A stretch of DNA of 64,000 nt from Actinomycetes bacterium (GCA_024280015.1 JAJRQY010000069.1:1-64000); one strand, 5' to 3'; positions 1-8,798 are shown, numbered from the stretch's first letter. A program made the numbers and translations. The notes: generated by a model from the sequence alone, not told the origin.

Positions 1-549
1 GACGAGATTGCTGGAGATCCCATAGCCGCCGACGGCCAGGAGGAGGAGCAAGACCCCGATGGGTCGAGCATCGGCGCCGACCAGGTTGGGGCTCGCCATC
101 ATGGCAACGCCAACGAATCCGACCAAGAGGCCTCTTACCTGGCTGGGCCCCGGGCTCCTTCTCAGCATCGCCATCGACACAAGCAGGACTGCGAGAGGGG
201 TGGTGGCGTTAATCATGCCCGCCACCGATGACTCAACGCGTTGTTGGGCCAGGGCGAACAGGAGGGCCGGGCCAGCATTGCCCACAATTCCAATGACCGC
301 GATCGCTGGCCACGCGTCACGGTGAACAGGTCGCCTCGCTGACGGGTAGAACATCAGAGCGATCCCGCCAAGGGAGACTCGGAGGAAGGCTACAGATGGG
401 GCACTCATTGATTCGAGCCCGATCGCGATCCACAAGAAGGAGGTTCCCCAGATCAACGCCACGGTCAGCAGGAGTGCCCAGTCTCCGGAACTGAATGCTG
501 CGGTGTTCGTTCCTTCTGCGGTTGCCAGGCGAGGCATTCGGTCAGTCAT
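1..549 (-). CDS. EamA/DMT-family transporter (3' end beyond window)
   Basis: Inner-membrane permease of the drug/metabolite transporter superfamily, probably an exporter; the substrate cannot be told. It is not in the ORF track because it runs off the left edge, but translating the minus strand from an ATG at 549 gives 183 uninterrupted codons. After about 20 polar residues come alternating hydrophobic helices with DMT-like features: a first helix beginning WALLLTVALIWGTSF, then FLRVSLGGIALM, and a Gly/Ala-rich helix ending GFVGVAMMASPNLVGA. About half to two thirds of a typical 280-310 residue protein is present. A second in-frame ATG at 537 is possible. The next gene leftwards (the methyltransferase) is 205 nt away in the same direction, so it may have its own promoter. 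Confidence 0.8.
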   Translation of the reverse strand, partial: MTDRMPRLATAEGTNTAAFSSGDWALLLTVALIWGTSFLWIAIGLESMSAPSVAFLRVSLGGIALMFYPSARRPVHRDAWPAIAVIGIVGNAGPALLFALAQQRVESSVAGMINATTPLAVLLVSMAMLRRSPGPSQVRGLLVGFVGVAMMASPNLVGADARPIGVLLLLLAVGGYGISSNLV

Positions 550-754
550 TGATAGCGAAGGTAGTGACGCGAGCGTGATGGGACTGGCAGGTTTCGGACA
601 GCCAATTCGTGCGGAATTCTCACGGCGGCAGCGGGCGATAGACCAGCGGGAAAGCCAGCTGCTCTGTCAAGCTAGAAGTGCCCATGTTGGAGACTCTACG
701 GGCTGAGCGTTTCGGCCTGCCCCGAAGGGATGCGCCTCCCAGGAACGGTGACCG

Positions 755-1387
755 TCAGGTACGGGGTTTGAGGGCGAGGACTGTTGCCTGATCGAACGGT
801 CGACCACCTTCGGGTGGAAGGTGGGTGCCGACCTCAACGTCACCGAATCCAGCATCCTTCATCTGTTGTGCAATCGTCGCCGGGAACAGTTCGAACGCTG
901 TCACGACCTTGTGGTCAAAGGGGGTGCCGTGGGCCTGTGCCGAACGTGATCCAAAGAATGACACCAAGATCGGAGCTCCCGGTTCCAGCACTCGCATCCA
1001 TTCCTCAAAGACACTGGGGAGGCGGCGGGGAAGCAGGTGAATGAGTGAGTATCGAGAGATGATTCCTGCCACCGACGAGTCGGTGAAGTCCGGTGCAGTG
1101 AGATCGCCAACATGAAACTGCAAGTCAGGGAACGCTTTGTGAGCTTCAGCTATCTGCCCCGGTGAAAGGTCATAGCCAACTACTTTCAAGCCAAGTTTGC
1201 ACAGGTGAGCAACCACATGACCAGGCCCACATCCAAGGTCAACGACAACACCATCTTGGAGTGCCGCCAGCTTGGCGAAGGCGGCAACCCATTCCAGGGC
1301 GTTGGTGTCCCGGTCGAGATCACCAAGAAACAGGCTTGCGTACAGTTCAGCCATCGCGTCGTAGGAGTCTCGAACCTCGTTATCCAC
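755..1387 (-). CDS. class I SAM-dependent methyltransferase
   Basis: Soluble small-molecule methyltransferase of the Rossmann type, 210 residues, a normal length for a Methyltransf_25/11 protein. Motif I is VVDLGCGPGH near residues 48-57, followed by the acidic residue of motif II in VGYDLSPGQI. Later SRYSLIHLL and a post-motif around EEWMRVLEPGAPILVSFF fit motifs IV-VI. The substrate is unknown. The GTG start lies inside the 3' end of the LysR gene (8 nt overlap), so the two are probably translated from one message. This pairing suggests the regulator controls, or is co-regulated with, the methyltransferase. Confidence 0.85.
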   Translation of the reverse strand: MDNEVRDSYDAMAELYASLFLGDLDRDTNALEWVAAFAKLAALQDGVVVDLGCGPGHVVAHLCKLGLKVVGYDLSPGQIAEAHKAFPDLQFHVGDLTAPDFTDSSVAGIISRYSLIHLLPRRLPSVFEEWMRVLEPGAPILVSFFGSRSAQAHGTPFDHKVVTAFELFPATIAQQMKDAGFGDVEVGTHLPPEGGRPFDQATVLALKPRT

Positions 1388-2300
1388 GGTTCACGCCGCG
1401 ACTGTCGCCATCGAGTGCATGACCTAGTAGGTCAATGAACACCTCCAGGTGCTTTGGCATGGACCCATGGCGGGTGGCGCAATACCAGGTCCGTATGTGA
1501 CTGTCTCGTCCGATCTGTACCGCGCGAACCCCGCCGGCAGTCAGATAGGGGGTGGCGATCCAAGAAGGCATGACGGCTACCGCGTCAGTGTTGGTAATCG
1601 TGTCGATCAAGTCATCGTCGAACACCGACAGCATCGACAGTCGGCCGGGTTCAGCTCCGTCCGGGATTGGCAGTGGGATGGGCTGGTCACGGTCAGGGTC
1701 GAAACTATCAAACAACATGAGGTGGATGTCGGAGAAATCCTTGGCCTCTGCGTAGGGTCTTCTCGCCCAAGGGTGCTCGACTCCCACGACGGCAACAAGT
1801 TCGTCATCGAAGACCCGTTCCAGGCGAACGCTGTCAGTCTTGTGGTCCAACTGGGTGATGAGGGCAACATCGATCCGGTGCTCAAGCAAGGCTTCGACGT
1901 GTGAAATGTTTTGGTCAGGCTGGACAATGACGCTGGCAGCTGGGTATTGCCGACGGAATCGGTCCACAACATCAGGCAACCAGTCGTAGTTGGTTAGGCA
2001 TTCGGACCAGAAACGGATCATCTCCCTCTGGTCAAGCTGGAGCTCGCGGACGTCTCGCATGGCATCTCGCAGCTCGTGCAAGGTCACACGAGCTGCTTGC
2101 AGCATCCGCTTACCCGCTGGATTAACGACCAGCCCTCGCCCTACGCGATCAAAGAGCTTGGTACCCAAGCATTTTTCGAGTCTCACTAGCCGTTGGCTGA
2201 GGGCCGGTTGGCTAACGAAAAGATGCTCAGCCGCCGCGGTGAGAGTTCCGTACTGCTCCAAGGCCTCCAGCAACTCAAGATCCCGCAGATCTACATCCAT
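1380..2300 (-). CDS. LysR-family transcriptional regulator
   Basis: DNA-binding regulator of 306 residues, the standard LTTR length. The N-terminal winged helix-turn-helix is clear: LELLEALEQYGTLTAAAEHL, then SQPALSQRLVRLE and LFDRVGRGLVVNPAGKRM at about residues 8-66. The rest looks like the type-2 periplasmic-binding-fold effector domain. It is divergent from an SDR gene with 98 nt between the starts, the classic LysR-target layout, and it overlaps the methyltransferase behind it. A dyad with LTTR spacing sits in the divergent region. The effector is unknown. Confidence 0.93.
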   Translation of the reverse strand: MDVDLRDLELLEALEQYGTLTAAAEHLFVSQPALSQRLVRLEKCLGTKLFDRVGRGLVVNPAGKRMLQAARVTLHELRDAMRDVRELQLDQREMIRFWSECLTNYDWLPDVVDRFRRQYPAASVIVQPDQNISHVEALLEHRIDVALITQLDHKTDSVRLERVFDDELVAVVGVEHPWARRPYAEAKDFSDIHLMLFDSFDPDRDQPIPLPIPDGAEPGRLSMLSVFDDDLIDTITNTDAVAVMPSWIATPYLTAGGVRAVQIGRDSHIRTWYCATRHGSMPKHLEVFIDLLGHALDGDSRGVNRG

Positions 2301-2308
2301 TAGTTCAG

Positions 2309-2325
2309 CTTATAGATCACATAAG
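2309..2325. promoter_or_regulatory. predicted LysR operator, CTTAT-N7-ATAAG dyad
   Basis: A perfect 5+5 bp inverted repeat with a 7 bp centre, starting 9 bp upstream of the LysR start. It contains the T-N11-A spacing typical of LTTR boxes. A second perfect palindrome, ACTACGTAGT, lies directly beside it at 2327-2336. Position and geometry suggest an autoregulatory and target site; binding itself is inference. Confidence 0.5.
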
Positions 2326-2398
2326 GACTACGTAGTGGAGTTATGTGAGTTCGACGCTTACTGTGAGTCTTCGCCCGACACATCCCTAGGAGAACGAC

Positions 2399-3082
2399 AT
2401 GAAAAGCGATGAGACTGTGGCGCTGGTTACCGGCGCCAACCGAGGGTTGGGACAATCGATCGTCAAGGCGCTTGCCGAGACAGGCGTGCCGCGCATCTAT
2501 GCCGCGTCTCGCAGTCCGTTCCAGTTGCCAGATTTCGGGTCTACCACATCTGTCCTTCCACTCGAACTCGACATTACTGACGCTTCACAGGTCGCCAGCG
2601 CGACATCACTGGCATCGGACGTGACATTGCTTATCAACAATGCTGGGCTCCTTCCGCGTGGTAGCGCCACGTCGGTATCCGAACAAGACTTGCGCGCTGC
2701 TATTGAGGTCAACCTTATTGGCACATGGAGAATGGCCAGCGCGTTCGCGCCGGTCATTGAGACAAACGGCGGAGGTGCCATCGTCAACATCCTCAGCCTG
2801 ATCAGCCTGCACAACGCTCCGCCCTTTGCCGCATACAGTGCAGCGAAACACGCATCATGGGCAATGACTCAATCCTTTCGCGACGACCTAGCTGGCACCC
2901 GGGTTCGCGTTATTGCCTGTTTCCCCGGCGGAATAGATACCGACATGCGGCAAGGTGTCCCGGCGATCAAGGCCACCCCCGACAGTGTCGCTTCCTCGAT
3001 CGTTGAGGGGATCATGCGGGGCGACACAGAGATCTTTCCTGACCATGTATCTGCAATGCAAGGCCCGAGTCTGCTCGGTTGA
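2399..3082 (+). CDS. short-chain dehydrogenase/reductase (SDR)
   Basis: NAD(P)-dependent oxidoreductase of 227 residues, a classical SDR. The cofactor glycine motif TGANRGLG is at residues 11-18, NNAG at 80-83, the catalytic Ser about 133, and YSAAK gives Tyr146 and Lys150. Only the short C-terminal substrate lid is variable, so the substrate cannot be assigned. It has a good ribosome site (AGGAGA, 5 nt before ATG). It is transcribed away from the LysR gene, which is its likely regulator. Confidence 0.92.
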   Translation: MKSDETVALVTGANRGLGQSIVKALAETGVPRIYAASRSPFQLPDFGSTTSVLPLELDITDASQVASATSLASDVTLLINNAGLLPRGSATSVSEQDLRAAIEVNLIGTWRMASAFAPVIETNGGGAIVNILSLISLHNAPPFAAYSAAKHASWAMTQSFRDDLAGTRVRVIACFPGGIDTDMRQGVPAIKATPDSVASSIVEGIMRGDTEIFPDHVSAMQGPSLLG

Positions 3083-3137
3083 GTTCCGCCATCGGATGCT
3101 CTTCGGAAAGGTGAAGCCGCCGCCGTTGGTCATGTGT

Positions 3138-3199
3138 GAAGGAATTCCTTGACGTCTTTCCCTCCGCGTGACAAAGTCAAGTATGAAGGAATCTCTTCA
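3138..3199. promoter_or_regulatory. two related dyads upstream of the ArsR-type gene
   Basis: TGAAGGAATTCCTTGA (3138-3153) and TGAAGGAATCTCTTCA (3184-3199) match at 13 of 16 positions, and both are near-palindromes. The first contains the perfect palindrome AAGGAATTCCTT. They lie 46 bp apart, about 4-4.5 helical turns, on either side of the likely start of the regulator gene. Duplicated dyads at a winged-helix repressor gene fit an autoregulatory operator pair; this is inference. Confidence 0.4.
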
Positions 3200-3794
3200 C
3201 AATCGAACCGAACCCGCTCCAGCCAAACCCAGACGAGTCATCAACGACATCGAAGCAGTCCGGGCCATGGCTCACCCACATCGAGTGGCCATCCTGTGCT
3301 ACCTACTGTCTGGCACCGATCGCACCGCTACCGAATGCGCGGCGGAGGTTGGCGGAACAGCTTCTGCTTGCAGCTATCACCTTCGCGAACTCGAACGGTT
3401 CGGTCTGGTTGAACGAGCAGAACAAATGGATGATGGACGAGCACGACCGTGGCGCGCCACTGCGGTCGGCTTCTCAATCAGGTCTGGGCCACTGGAAGAC
3501 TCCCCCGCCGGGAAGGCGGCCGATCTGGCCCTGAGTCGAGCAGCCCTGATCGACAACCAGCGGCTAATCAAACGATTCTTCGACCGCAGTGACACCATTG
3601 ATCAGGCATGGCGAGCAGCAAGCACCTTCGACACCTTCGAACTTTTGGCGACACCGGTAGAACTGAACGTGCTGACCGAAAGGATCGCTGATCTACTTCG
3701 CCCCTACCGGGCACCCATACGTTCGCATGCTCCCAAAGATGCCGACGCGGTTCGCGTCATCTACCAGGCGTTCCCACGTCTGTCTGCCCAATGA
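3168..3794 (+). CDS. ArsR-like winged-helix transcriptional regulator
   Basis: Probable repressor of 208 residues. The winged-helix region is residues about 28-90: VRAMAHPHRVAILCYLL, then TATECAAEVGGTASACSYHLRELERFGLVE, as in HTH_20/ArsR domains. The C-terminal half is a helical effector or dimer region with no recognised motif and no obvious metal-binding cysteine cluster. The listed GTG start is the longest; an ATG at 3183 is equally possible. The MFS exporter begins 22 nt after the stop, suggesting a regulator-exporter operon. The two dyads around its start suggest autoregulation. Confidence 0.82.
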   Translation: MTKSSMKESLHNRTEPAPAKPRRVINDIEAVRAMAHPHRVAILCYLLSGTDRTATECAAEVGGTASACSYHLRELERFGLVERAEQMDDGRARPWRATAVGFSIRSGPLEDSPAGKAADLALSRAALIDNQRLIKRFFDRSDTIDQAWRAASTFDTFELLATPVELNVLTERIADLLRPYRAPIRSHAPKDADAVRVIYQAFPRLSAQ

Positions 3795-3816
3795 GCCTGC
3801 ACCACCCTTCCGACCA

Positions 3817-5037
3817 ATGACGCTGCAGCATGGTCGAACAGAACCGTGGCGTCGACGAGACTTTCGCATTGCCGGGGCCGCGGGCCTCATCAACAACACC
3901 GGCGCCTGGGTCCTACTGGTTGCCCTTCCGGTCTATGTCTTTGTCGAGACAGGTTCGGGAAGAGCGACGGCACTTCTCTTCGTCGCCCAAGTCGTTGCTG
4001 GCGGGGTCATGGGTCCCATCGGAGGAGCATTGGTCGACCGATGGGACTTGCGACTCTCCCTGATCGCCACCAACCTGGCCCAAGCGGTTGCCATCCTGCC
4101 CCTCCTTGGCGTAACACCCGATCGCATCTGGCCGGCCTATGTCGTGATGGCCCTGCAATCCACGCTTCGACAAATCAACGATCCGGCAAACGTCGCCCTC
4201 CTGCCTCGCGTTGTCGAAGCCGACGAACTAACTGCGGCCAACGCTGCGCTCTCAGGCGGGGAAAGCACCGGACGTTTGTTGGGCGCTCCGCTCGGCGGAA
4301 TCCTCGTGGCCTGGGGCGGACTCAACCCCGTAGTCATTGTCGATGGTCTGAGCTTTTTTCTTGTGGCGTTGGCACTCCTGTTCCTGTCCGCTGACACAAG
4401 CCCCCGATCGACGGGCAAGAAGAACGAGAAGATGGTGCGAGAGGGGATCAAGATCGTTCGGTCACACCCGCCATTGCTCGCCCTACTGTCCATCAATGCT
4501 CTGAGCCAAGTCGCTCAAGGGGGATTTGTCATCCTCTTTGTGGCCTTTGTTGTGGAGACATTGGGCGATGATGGGGTCGGTCTCGGCTTTATCCGAGGGG
4601 CGATGGCGCTCGGAGCGCTCCTGGGGGCGGCCATCATCGCTCGTCTTTCCAACAAGGTGGAATCCACGAGACTTTTCGGTGCTGGACTGCTGGGACTTGG
4701 GGCCACCTCACTCCTGTTCTGGAACGCTCCGGCGCTCACAACCACTCTGTGGGTCTATGTGCTGCTCTTCTCATTGTCCGGGCTTCCGGGCTCCGCTATT
4801 TCGGTTGGGCTCTTTACAACGTTCCAAGTAACCAGTCCACCCCATGCCCTAGGCCGGGTTGCCGGAATCGGGTATGCCGCAGGAGCCATCGGTGTAGCAA
4901 CGGGATCGATCCTGACCAGCTTGCTGATCGATTCGGTGAGCCTCCGCGTCTTGGTCAATATGGAGGCATTCATCCATCTCGCCGCTGGTTTTCTGGCGCT
5001 GTTCTTCGTTCGGTCCCCCGACGGGTCCTCACCCTAG
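3817..5037 (+). CDS. MFS transporter (EntS/MFS_3-like exporter)
   Basis: Twelve-helix major facilitator protein of 406 residues, the usual MFS length. The loop 2-3 signature is recognisable as GGALVDRWDLRLSL, and a Gly-rich motif GRLLGAPLGGILVAWGG lies in helix 5. The layout resembles the MFS_3/enterobactin-exporter group, which usually exports drugs or siderophores. I chose the ATG at 3817 over the track start at 3727, because the latter would overlap the ArsR gene by 68 nt and add a non-membrane, Arg/Pro-rich leader. It is probably co-transcribed with the upstream ArsR-type gene and repressed by it. Confidence 0.86.
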   Translation: MTLQHGRTEPWRRRDFRIAGAAGLINNTGAWVLLVALPVYVFVETGSGRATALLFVAQVVAGGVMGPIGGALVDRWDLRLSLIATNLAQAVAILPLLGVTPDRIWPAYVVMALQSTLRQINDPANVALLPRVVEADELTAANAALSGGESTGRLLGAPLGGILVAWGGLNPVVIVDGLSFFLVALALLFLSADTSPRSTGKKNEKMVREGIKIVRSHPPLLALLSINALSQVAQGGFVILFVAFVVETLGDDGVGLGFIRGAMALGALLGAAIIARLSNKVESTRLFGAGLLGLGATSLLFWNAPALTTTLWVYVLLFSLSGLPGSAISVGLFTTFQVTSPPHALGRVAGIGYAAGAIGVATGSILTSLLIDSVSLRVLVNMEAFIHLAAGFLALFFVRSPDGSSP

Positions 5038-5061
5038 GTGCCAGCGTTAGGGGTACGAGGT

Positions 5062-5664
5062 CTAGGGGGACCGCGACTCGGTCACAAAGCGTGCAACCGC
5101 TGCTGCATCTTTCAGTCCATCGCCGGACTCGACACCTGAAGCAACATCGACCCCCCAGGGCCGAACCTGGCGCACGGCCGCAGCCACATTGTCAGGCCGC
5201 AACCCGCCAGCAAGCAGGATCTTGTGTCTCTCAACGAGATCGCCAACGAGCCCCCAATCAAACGGGACACCACCTCCCGGCGTAGCGGCATCGATCATCA
5301 CAATGTCAGCCCCGAACTCACCCATCAGTTGGACCTCAGAACTACCGGCTGTGAACACCTTGATTACCGTCGATACCCCGGCAGCCACTTCAGCTATTAC
5401 CTCCGGGGATTCCTGCCCATGTAACTGGGCCGCATCAAGACCGAGCCTTCCAGTGATCTCGAGAACCTCGGAGGCACCGTGGTTTCGAAATACACCGACC
5501 GTCATCACGCCGTCAGGGACCACAGCCAGGACCGCCTTTGCAGCTTTGAGGTCAACGAAGCGGCGTGAGGAAGCAACAAAGTTGAGTCCGATCGCGTCGG
5601 CGTTCGCCTCCACCGCGGACGCGGCGTCTGCCGGTCGCGTAATTCCACAAATCTTGACGAACAC
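5062..5664 (-). CDS. trpF: phosphoribosylanthranilate isomerase
   Basis: Catalyses the Amadori rearrangement of N-(5'-phosphoribosyl)anthranilate to CdRP in tryptophan synthesis. It is a 200-residue TIM barrel, normal for TrpF. It starts with the diagnostic FVKICGITRP (catalytic Cys near residue 5). It has QLHGQE, and MIDAAT with the catalytic Asp near 124. The phosphate loop LLAGGLRPDNV and GVDVASGVE close the barrel. No other trp gene is nearby, so it stands apart from the trp operon. It is convergent with the MFS gene, 24 nt between stops. Confidence 0.96.
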   Translation of the reverse strand: MFVKICGITRPADAASAVEANADAIGLNFVASSRRFVDLKAAKAVLAVVPDGVMTVGVFRNHGASEVLEITGRLGLDAAQLHGQESPEVIAEVAAGVSTVIKVFTAGSSEVQLMGEFGADIVMIDAATPGGGVPFDWGLVGDLVERHKILLAGGLRPDNVAAAVRQVRPWGVDVASGVESGDGLKDAAAVARFVTESRSP

Positions 5665-5780
5665 GGTGTCAACCTACCGACATCATTCCGGGTCGGTCAC
5701 CGAAGCAATCGATGCGGTGAGGGAAGTTCATCTGCGCCTAGCACGACTGACGCGGCGCCGACGAAGTGGCTTCGAGCCAC

Positions 5781-6158
5781 TTAATCACCGAAACCGTCAT
5801 CCGATCTCAGTGCGCACGGGTTGCCGTCAGGATCGCAGAACTCAGCGGTAGTTCCCCAATGGTGACGGACTATCACGAGGTCAACACCCTTGTCTCGAAG
5901 CTCTTCACAGGCAGCTTCGACGTCAAGAACGTTGAAACGGAGCTTGCTGGGACAGACTTCGACCGGTTTTACGTCCGCGTGAGCGGCTCCTCCCATTTCG
6001 ACCATCAAGTAAGTGCCGCCAAGTGAAAATGTCGTGAGGTGTTCGCCATCACGATCTATCTCGTGCAAGATCTCCAACTCCAAGACCTGGCCATAGAAGT
6101 GCACGCATTCCTCGTAATTCTCCGTGAAGAGAATAAGCCCTGCGTTCGTGAATTTCAT
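5781..6158 (-). CDS. VOC-family (glyoxalase/bleomycin-resistance fold) protein
   Basis: Small cytoplasmic protein of 125 residues with one complete vicinal-oxygen-chelate module pair. The N-terminal half FTENYEECVHFYGQVLELEI and the C-terminal RFNVLDVEAACEELRDKGV with FCDPDGNP are typical. His/Glu metal-ligand candidates are present, but activity cannot be assigned: such proteins range from lyases to drug-binding proteins. It is a single gene on the minus strand. Confidence 0.83.
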   Translation of the reverse strand: MKFTNAGLILFTENYEECVHFYGQVLELEILHEIDRDGEHLTTFSLGGTYLMVEMGGAAHADVKPVEVCPSKLRFNVLDVEAACEELRDKGVDLVIVRHHWGTTAEFCDPDGNPCALRSDDGFGD

Positions 6159-6339
6159 TTGCTGCCTAGTCTTGGTTGACGGTCCTCAAACTCGTCTGAG
6201 CAAGAAGCAACAGACTATCTCGAGGAGCCTTGAGGCCGAGGATCTCGACACACCAAAGGCTTCAAAGACGCTGTGTAGTGGAGTGACGGGCGCGATGATG
6301 CCGGCCACTCGACCAGCCGGAACCAGAAGCGTTGGAGAC

Positions 6340-6825
6340 TCACGACGAGATGGCGAAGGTCGAGCAAAGCAAGTCTGTATCAAAGTCCGGCCCGGAGCAG
6401 ATCCGATACCACCCCTCGCCCAACTTGGGGAACCCAACACTGTCCGGGCCTACGCCCATCACGCCGATTGATCCGATGGCAAGACCGTTGTCCGGATTCG
6501 CCCAAACCTCCCAGGCAATGGGTTGGTTGCCAAGCAACCATCCCGGGGACCACGCCGTGCCATCCCAGAAATCAAGCCGGTAGGCCACACTGCGGCTTTC
6601 TGACAAGGTGCTGCCAGCTGGAATCAGGACCTCAATACTTCCACTTAACGGGTCGCCGACCATCGTGAATGCATCCTGAGGGACTGGCGCATCAACGGTG
6701 TCTGGGGCGGCAGCGGTCGGCCCTTGTGATCTGAAGGAACAGGCACTGAGCATGAGAGCGAAGACTGTCGCCGCCAGGATGCTGACTGTTGTGCTCCTGG
6801 GCGGCTTACTCACTACGTGAGTCAC
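6340..6825 (-). CDS. hypothetical lipoprotein
   Basis: Exported, lipid-anchored protein of 161 residues. The N-terminus has a basic stretch, a hydrophobic core (VSILAATVFALM) and a lipobox LSAC with Cys at about residue 29. The mature part resembles a small beta-rich extracellular domain (a conserved FTMVGDPLSG start, then a beta strand pattern ending CSGPDFDTDLLC with two Cys). I do not recognise a family. GTG start; no operon partner. Confidence 0.7.
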   Translation of the reverse strand: MTHVVSKPPRSTTVSILAATVFALMLSACSFRSQGPTAAAPDTVDAPVPQDAFTMVGDPLSGSIEVLIPAGSTLSESRSVAYRLDFWDGTAWSPGWLLGNQPIAWEVWANPDNGLAIGSIGVMGVGPDSVGFPKLGEGWYRICSGPDFDTDLLCSTFAISS

Positions 6826-6834
6826 TCCGGGTGC

Positions 6835-7071
6835 CTACCTGCGGTCGCCAAAAGCACAGAGCCGCTCTACTCGGTCATCGGCTCCACCGACATAGCGCAC
6901 CAAGACTCCCAGCACGGCCTCGACATCCAAGGATCCGGCACTCCACATCTCTTCGAGGTTAGCCCAGTGGTATCCGATCAGATACCGCTGGTCAATGACA
7001 GGCCGCCGTGCAAAGTTGCCGTACCAAATTGGATGACTGATTTCCGCCAGCCAACAAGACCGGTTCACCAT
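6835..7071 (-). CDS. small hypothetical protein (uncertain)
   Basis: A 78-residue open frame in a 323 nt stretch that otherwise has no gene. Its composition (several Trp, Tyr, balanced charge, VEAVLGVLVRYVGG) looks more like a real protein than a shadow. No family is recognised and there is no strong ribosome site. It could be the remnant of a longer gene. The rest of the gap (7072-7148) shows nothing beyond probable promoter sequence for the following oxidoreductase. Confidence 0.35.
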   Translation of the reverse strand: MVNRSCWLAEISHPIWYGNFARRPVIDQRYLIGYHWANLEEMWSAGSLDVEAVLGVLVRYVGGADDRVERLCAFGDRR

Positions 7072-7148
7072 ATTGTCCGTCGCACGGGCACGACTATCTC
7101 ACAGGCACTGAACATCTTCAGTTTCAAGCCAGATTTGGAAGACTTGAC

Positions 7149-8105
7149 ATGGCGAACTACCACGATTTCCGCTTCGGTGTTCTGGCTGAGGACATGAGCA
7201 CACGAGAGGCTTGGGTTTCTCAAGCACAACGAGCCGAAGCACTGGGTTACTCCACCCTGTTGATTCGCGACCACTTCATCCCGGCCTTTGAAGGATCAAC
7301 GTTTGGACCAGTTGCAGCGCTTGCAGTTGCGGCAGAGGTGACCAAAACACTTCATGTCGGCACACTCGTGATCGACAACGACTTTCGTCATCCGGCCGTC
7401 CTCGCAAAAGAGGTTGCAACGCTGCACCTGCTCTCACAAGGACGCTTCGAACTCGGTCTGGGCGCAGGATGGCTCGAAGTGGAGTATCAGCATTTGGGCA
7501 TTCGCTATGACGCTCATGGCGTCCGCATCGGTCGCTTGGAGGAGGCACTCATCCTGTTCAAACAACTCCTTACCCAGGAACGCGTGACATTCACCGGTGA
7601 CTACTACCAGGTCGATGGCCTCAGGCCCTTTCCACGCCCGGAGGTGAGTCGCCCGCGAATACTGGTAGGCGCAGGCAAGAAACGAATGTGTCGACTAGCT
7701 GGTCGCGAAGCAGACATTGTCGGGCTTATGACCGTCGATACTTCTACGGGAGTCTTGATTGCTGACCCATCAGAGCTCCTGGCATCTGCTGTTGAAGAAC
7801 GAGTGACCTGGGTTCGTGAAGGAGCTGGGTCACGTTCTGAGGACATCGAGTTGAGCTCAACAATGTCTGTGCACTTGACTGATGATCGAGCCGCCTACGC
7901 AGGTCAACAGATCTTGAGTCGAGGCTGGCAAGACGTCACTGTTGATGATGTGCTGGCAATGCCCTCCCAATTCATCGGCACCATCGATCAAATCATCCAA
8001 CAGATGAAGCTTCGGAGGGAGAGGTACGGGTTCTCCTACTACATCGTTCCCGACAAGTCGATGGAGCTGTGTGCCCCGATCATCAGTGCTCTAGCGGGAC
8101 ACTGA
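7149..8105 (+). CDS. LLM-class F420-dependent oxidoreductase
   Basis: Flavin or F420-dependent enzyme of the bacterial luciferase-like TIM-barrel family, 318 residues. Markers are FRFGVLAEDM at the first strand, LLIRDHF, LHVGTLVIDNDFRHPAVLAKE, and GRFELGLGAGW, the signature of LLM proteins of the TIGR03621 kind. Actinobacteria typically use F420 with this group. The substrate is unknown. A flavin-reductase-fold gene follows after 2 nt, so the two probably work together or share an operon. Confidence 0.88.
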   Translation: MANYHDFRFGVLAEDMSTREAWVSQAQRAEALGYSTLLIRDHFIPAFEGSTFGPVAALAVAAEVTKTLHVGTLVIDNDFRHPAVLAKEVATLHLLSQGRFELGLGAGWLEVEYQHLGIRYDAHGVRIGRLEEALILFKQLLTQERVTFTGDYYQVDGLRPFPRPEVSRPRILVGAGKKRMCRLAGREADIVGLMTVDTSTGVLIADPSELLASAVEERVTWVREGAGSRSEDIELSSTMSVHLTDDRAAYAGQQILSRGWQDVTVDDVLAMPSQFIGTIDQIIQQMKLRRERYGFSYYIVPDKSMELCAPIISALAGH

Positions 8106-8107
8106 CC

Positions 8108-8779
8108 ATGACTAGCAACGATGACCCAACGCGTGTCGGCTCCATGCAGCAGTCCGAGGTAACCGCAAGCAACCACAAGACAATCGACCCTTCTATTCTC
8201 TACCTCGGCACCCCGGTCGTATTGGTGAGCACTCGCAACGAAGATGGATCAGCCAACCTTGCTCCGATCTCATCAGCCTGGTGGCTCGACAAGACAGGCG
8301 TGATCGGCATGGGTTCACGTTCGCACACCGTCGCCAATCTCTGGCGCGAAGGGGAATGTGTCTTGAATCTGCCAACAGCAGATCTTGTTGCTGCGGTCGA
8401 CCGGCTCGCCCTAACGACCGGCAGCAACCCGGTGGATCCCTACAAGTCGGCAATCGGGGTTCGCTACGTTCCCGACAAATTCGGTGAAGCAGGTCTCACC
8501 GAAACAGCTTCGGAGATCGTTTCCCCTCCCCGTGTCTCTGAGTGCCATGTCCAACTCGAAGGCAAGGTCCGGAGCATCAACGAGGTTGGGCCTCCAGAGG
8601 ATTACTCACTCGCTATTGAGGTCGAAATCGTCCGCACCCACGTCCACACCTCGATCCTCTCTGCCGGGCATCGACATCACATCGATCCTGACAAGTGGCG
8701 GCCCTTGATCATGAGCTTTCTTGAGTTCTACGCCCTGGGGTCAAAGGTCCACCCTTCCCGACTTGCCGAGGTCTTCTGA
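8108..8779 (+). CDS. flavin reductase-like (DIM6/NTAB) domain protein
   Basis: FMN-binding split-barrel protein of 223 residues. The pattern PVVLVSTRNEDGSANLAPISSAWWLDK near the N-terminus, followed by TVANLWREGECVLNLPT, is typical of the flavin-reductase domain family. I start it at ATG 8108, 2 nt after the previous stop, rather than at the track start, which overlaps the oxidoreductase. The N-terminal 35 residues are polar. Likely role: flavin supply, or an oxidoreductase in its own right; inference from family and context. Confidence 0.82.
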   Translation: MTSNDDPTRVGSMQQSEVTASNHKTIDPSILYLGTPVVLVSTRNEDGSANLAPISSAWWLDKTGVIGMGSRSHTVANLWREGECVLNLPTADLVAAVDRLALTTGSNPVDPYKSAIGVRYVPDKFGEAGLTETASEIVSPPRVSECHVQLEGKVRSINEVGPPEDYSLAIEVEIVRTHVHTSILSAGHRHHIDPDKWRPLIMSFLEFYALGSKVHPSRLAEVF

Positions 8780-8798
8780 AGGCTTCGCCCCATTGCGC

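Noticed and set aside
6186-6440. 84-residue minus-strand ORF
   Set aside because: It overlaps the C-terminus of the lipoprotein gene in another frame and has no ribosome site or protein-like pattern.
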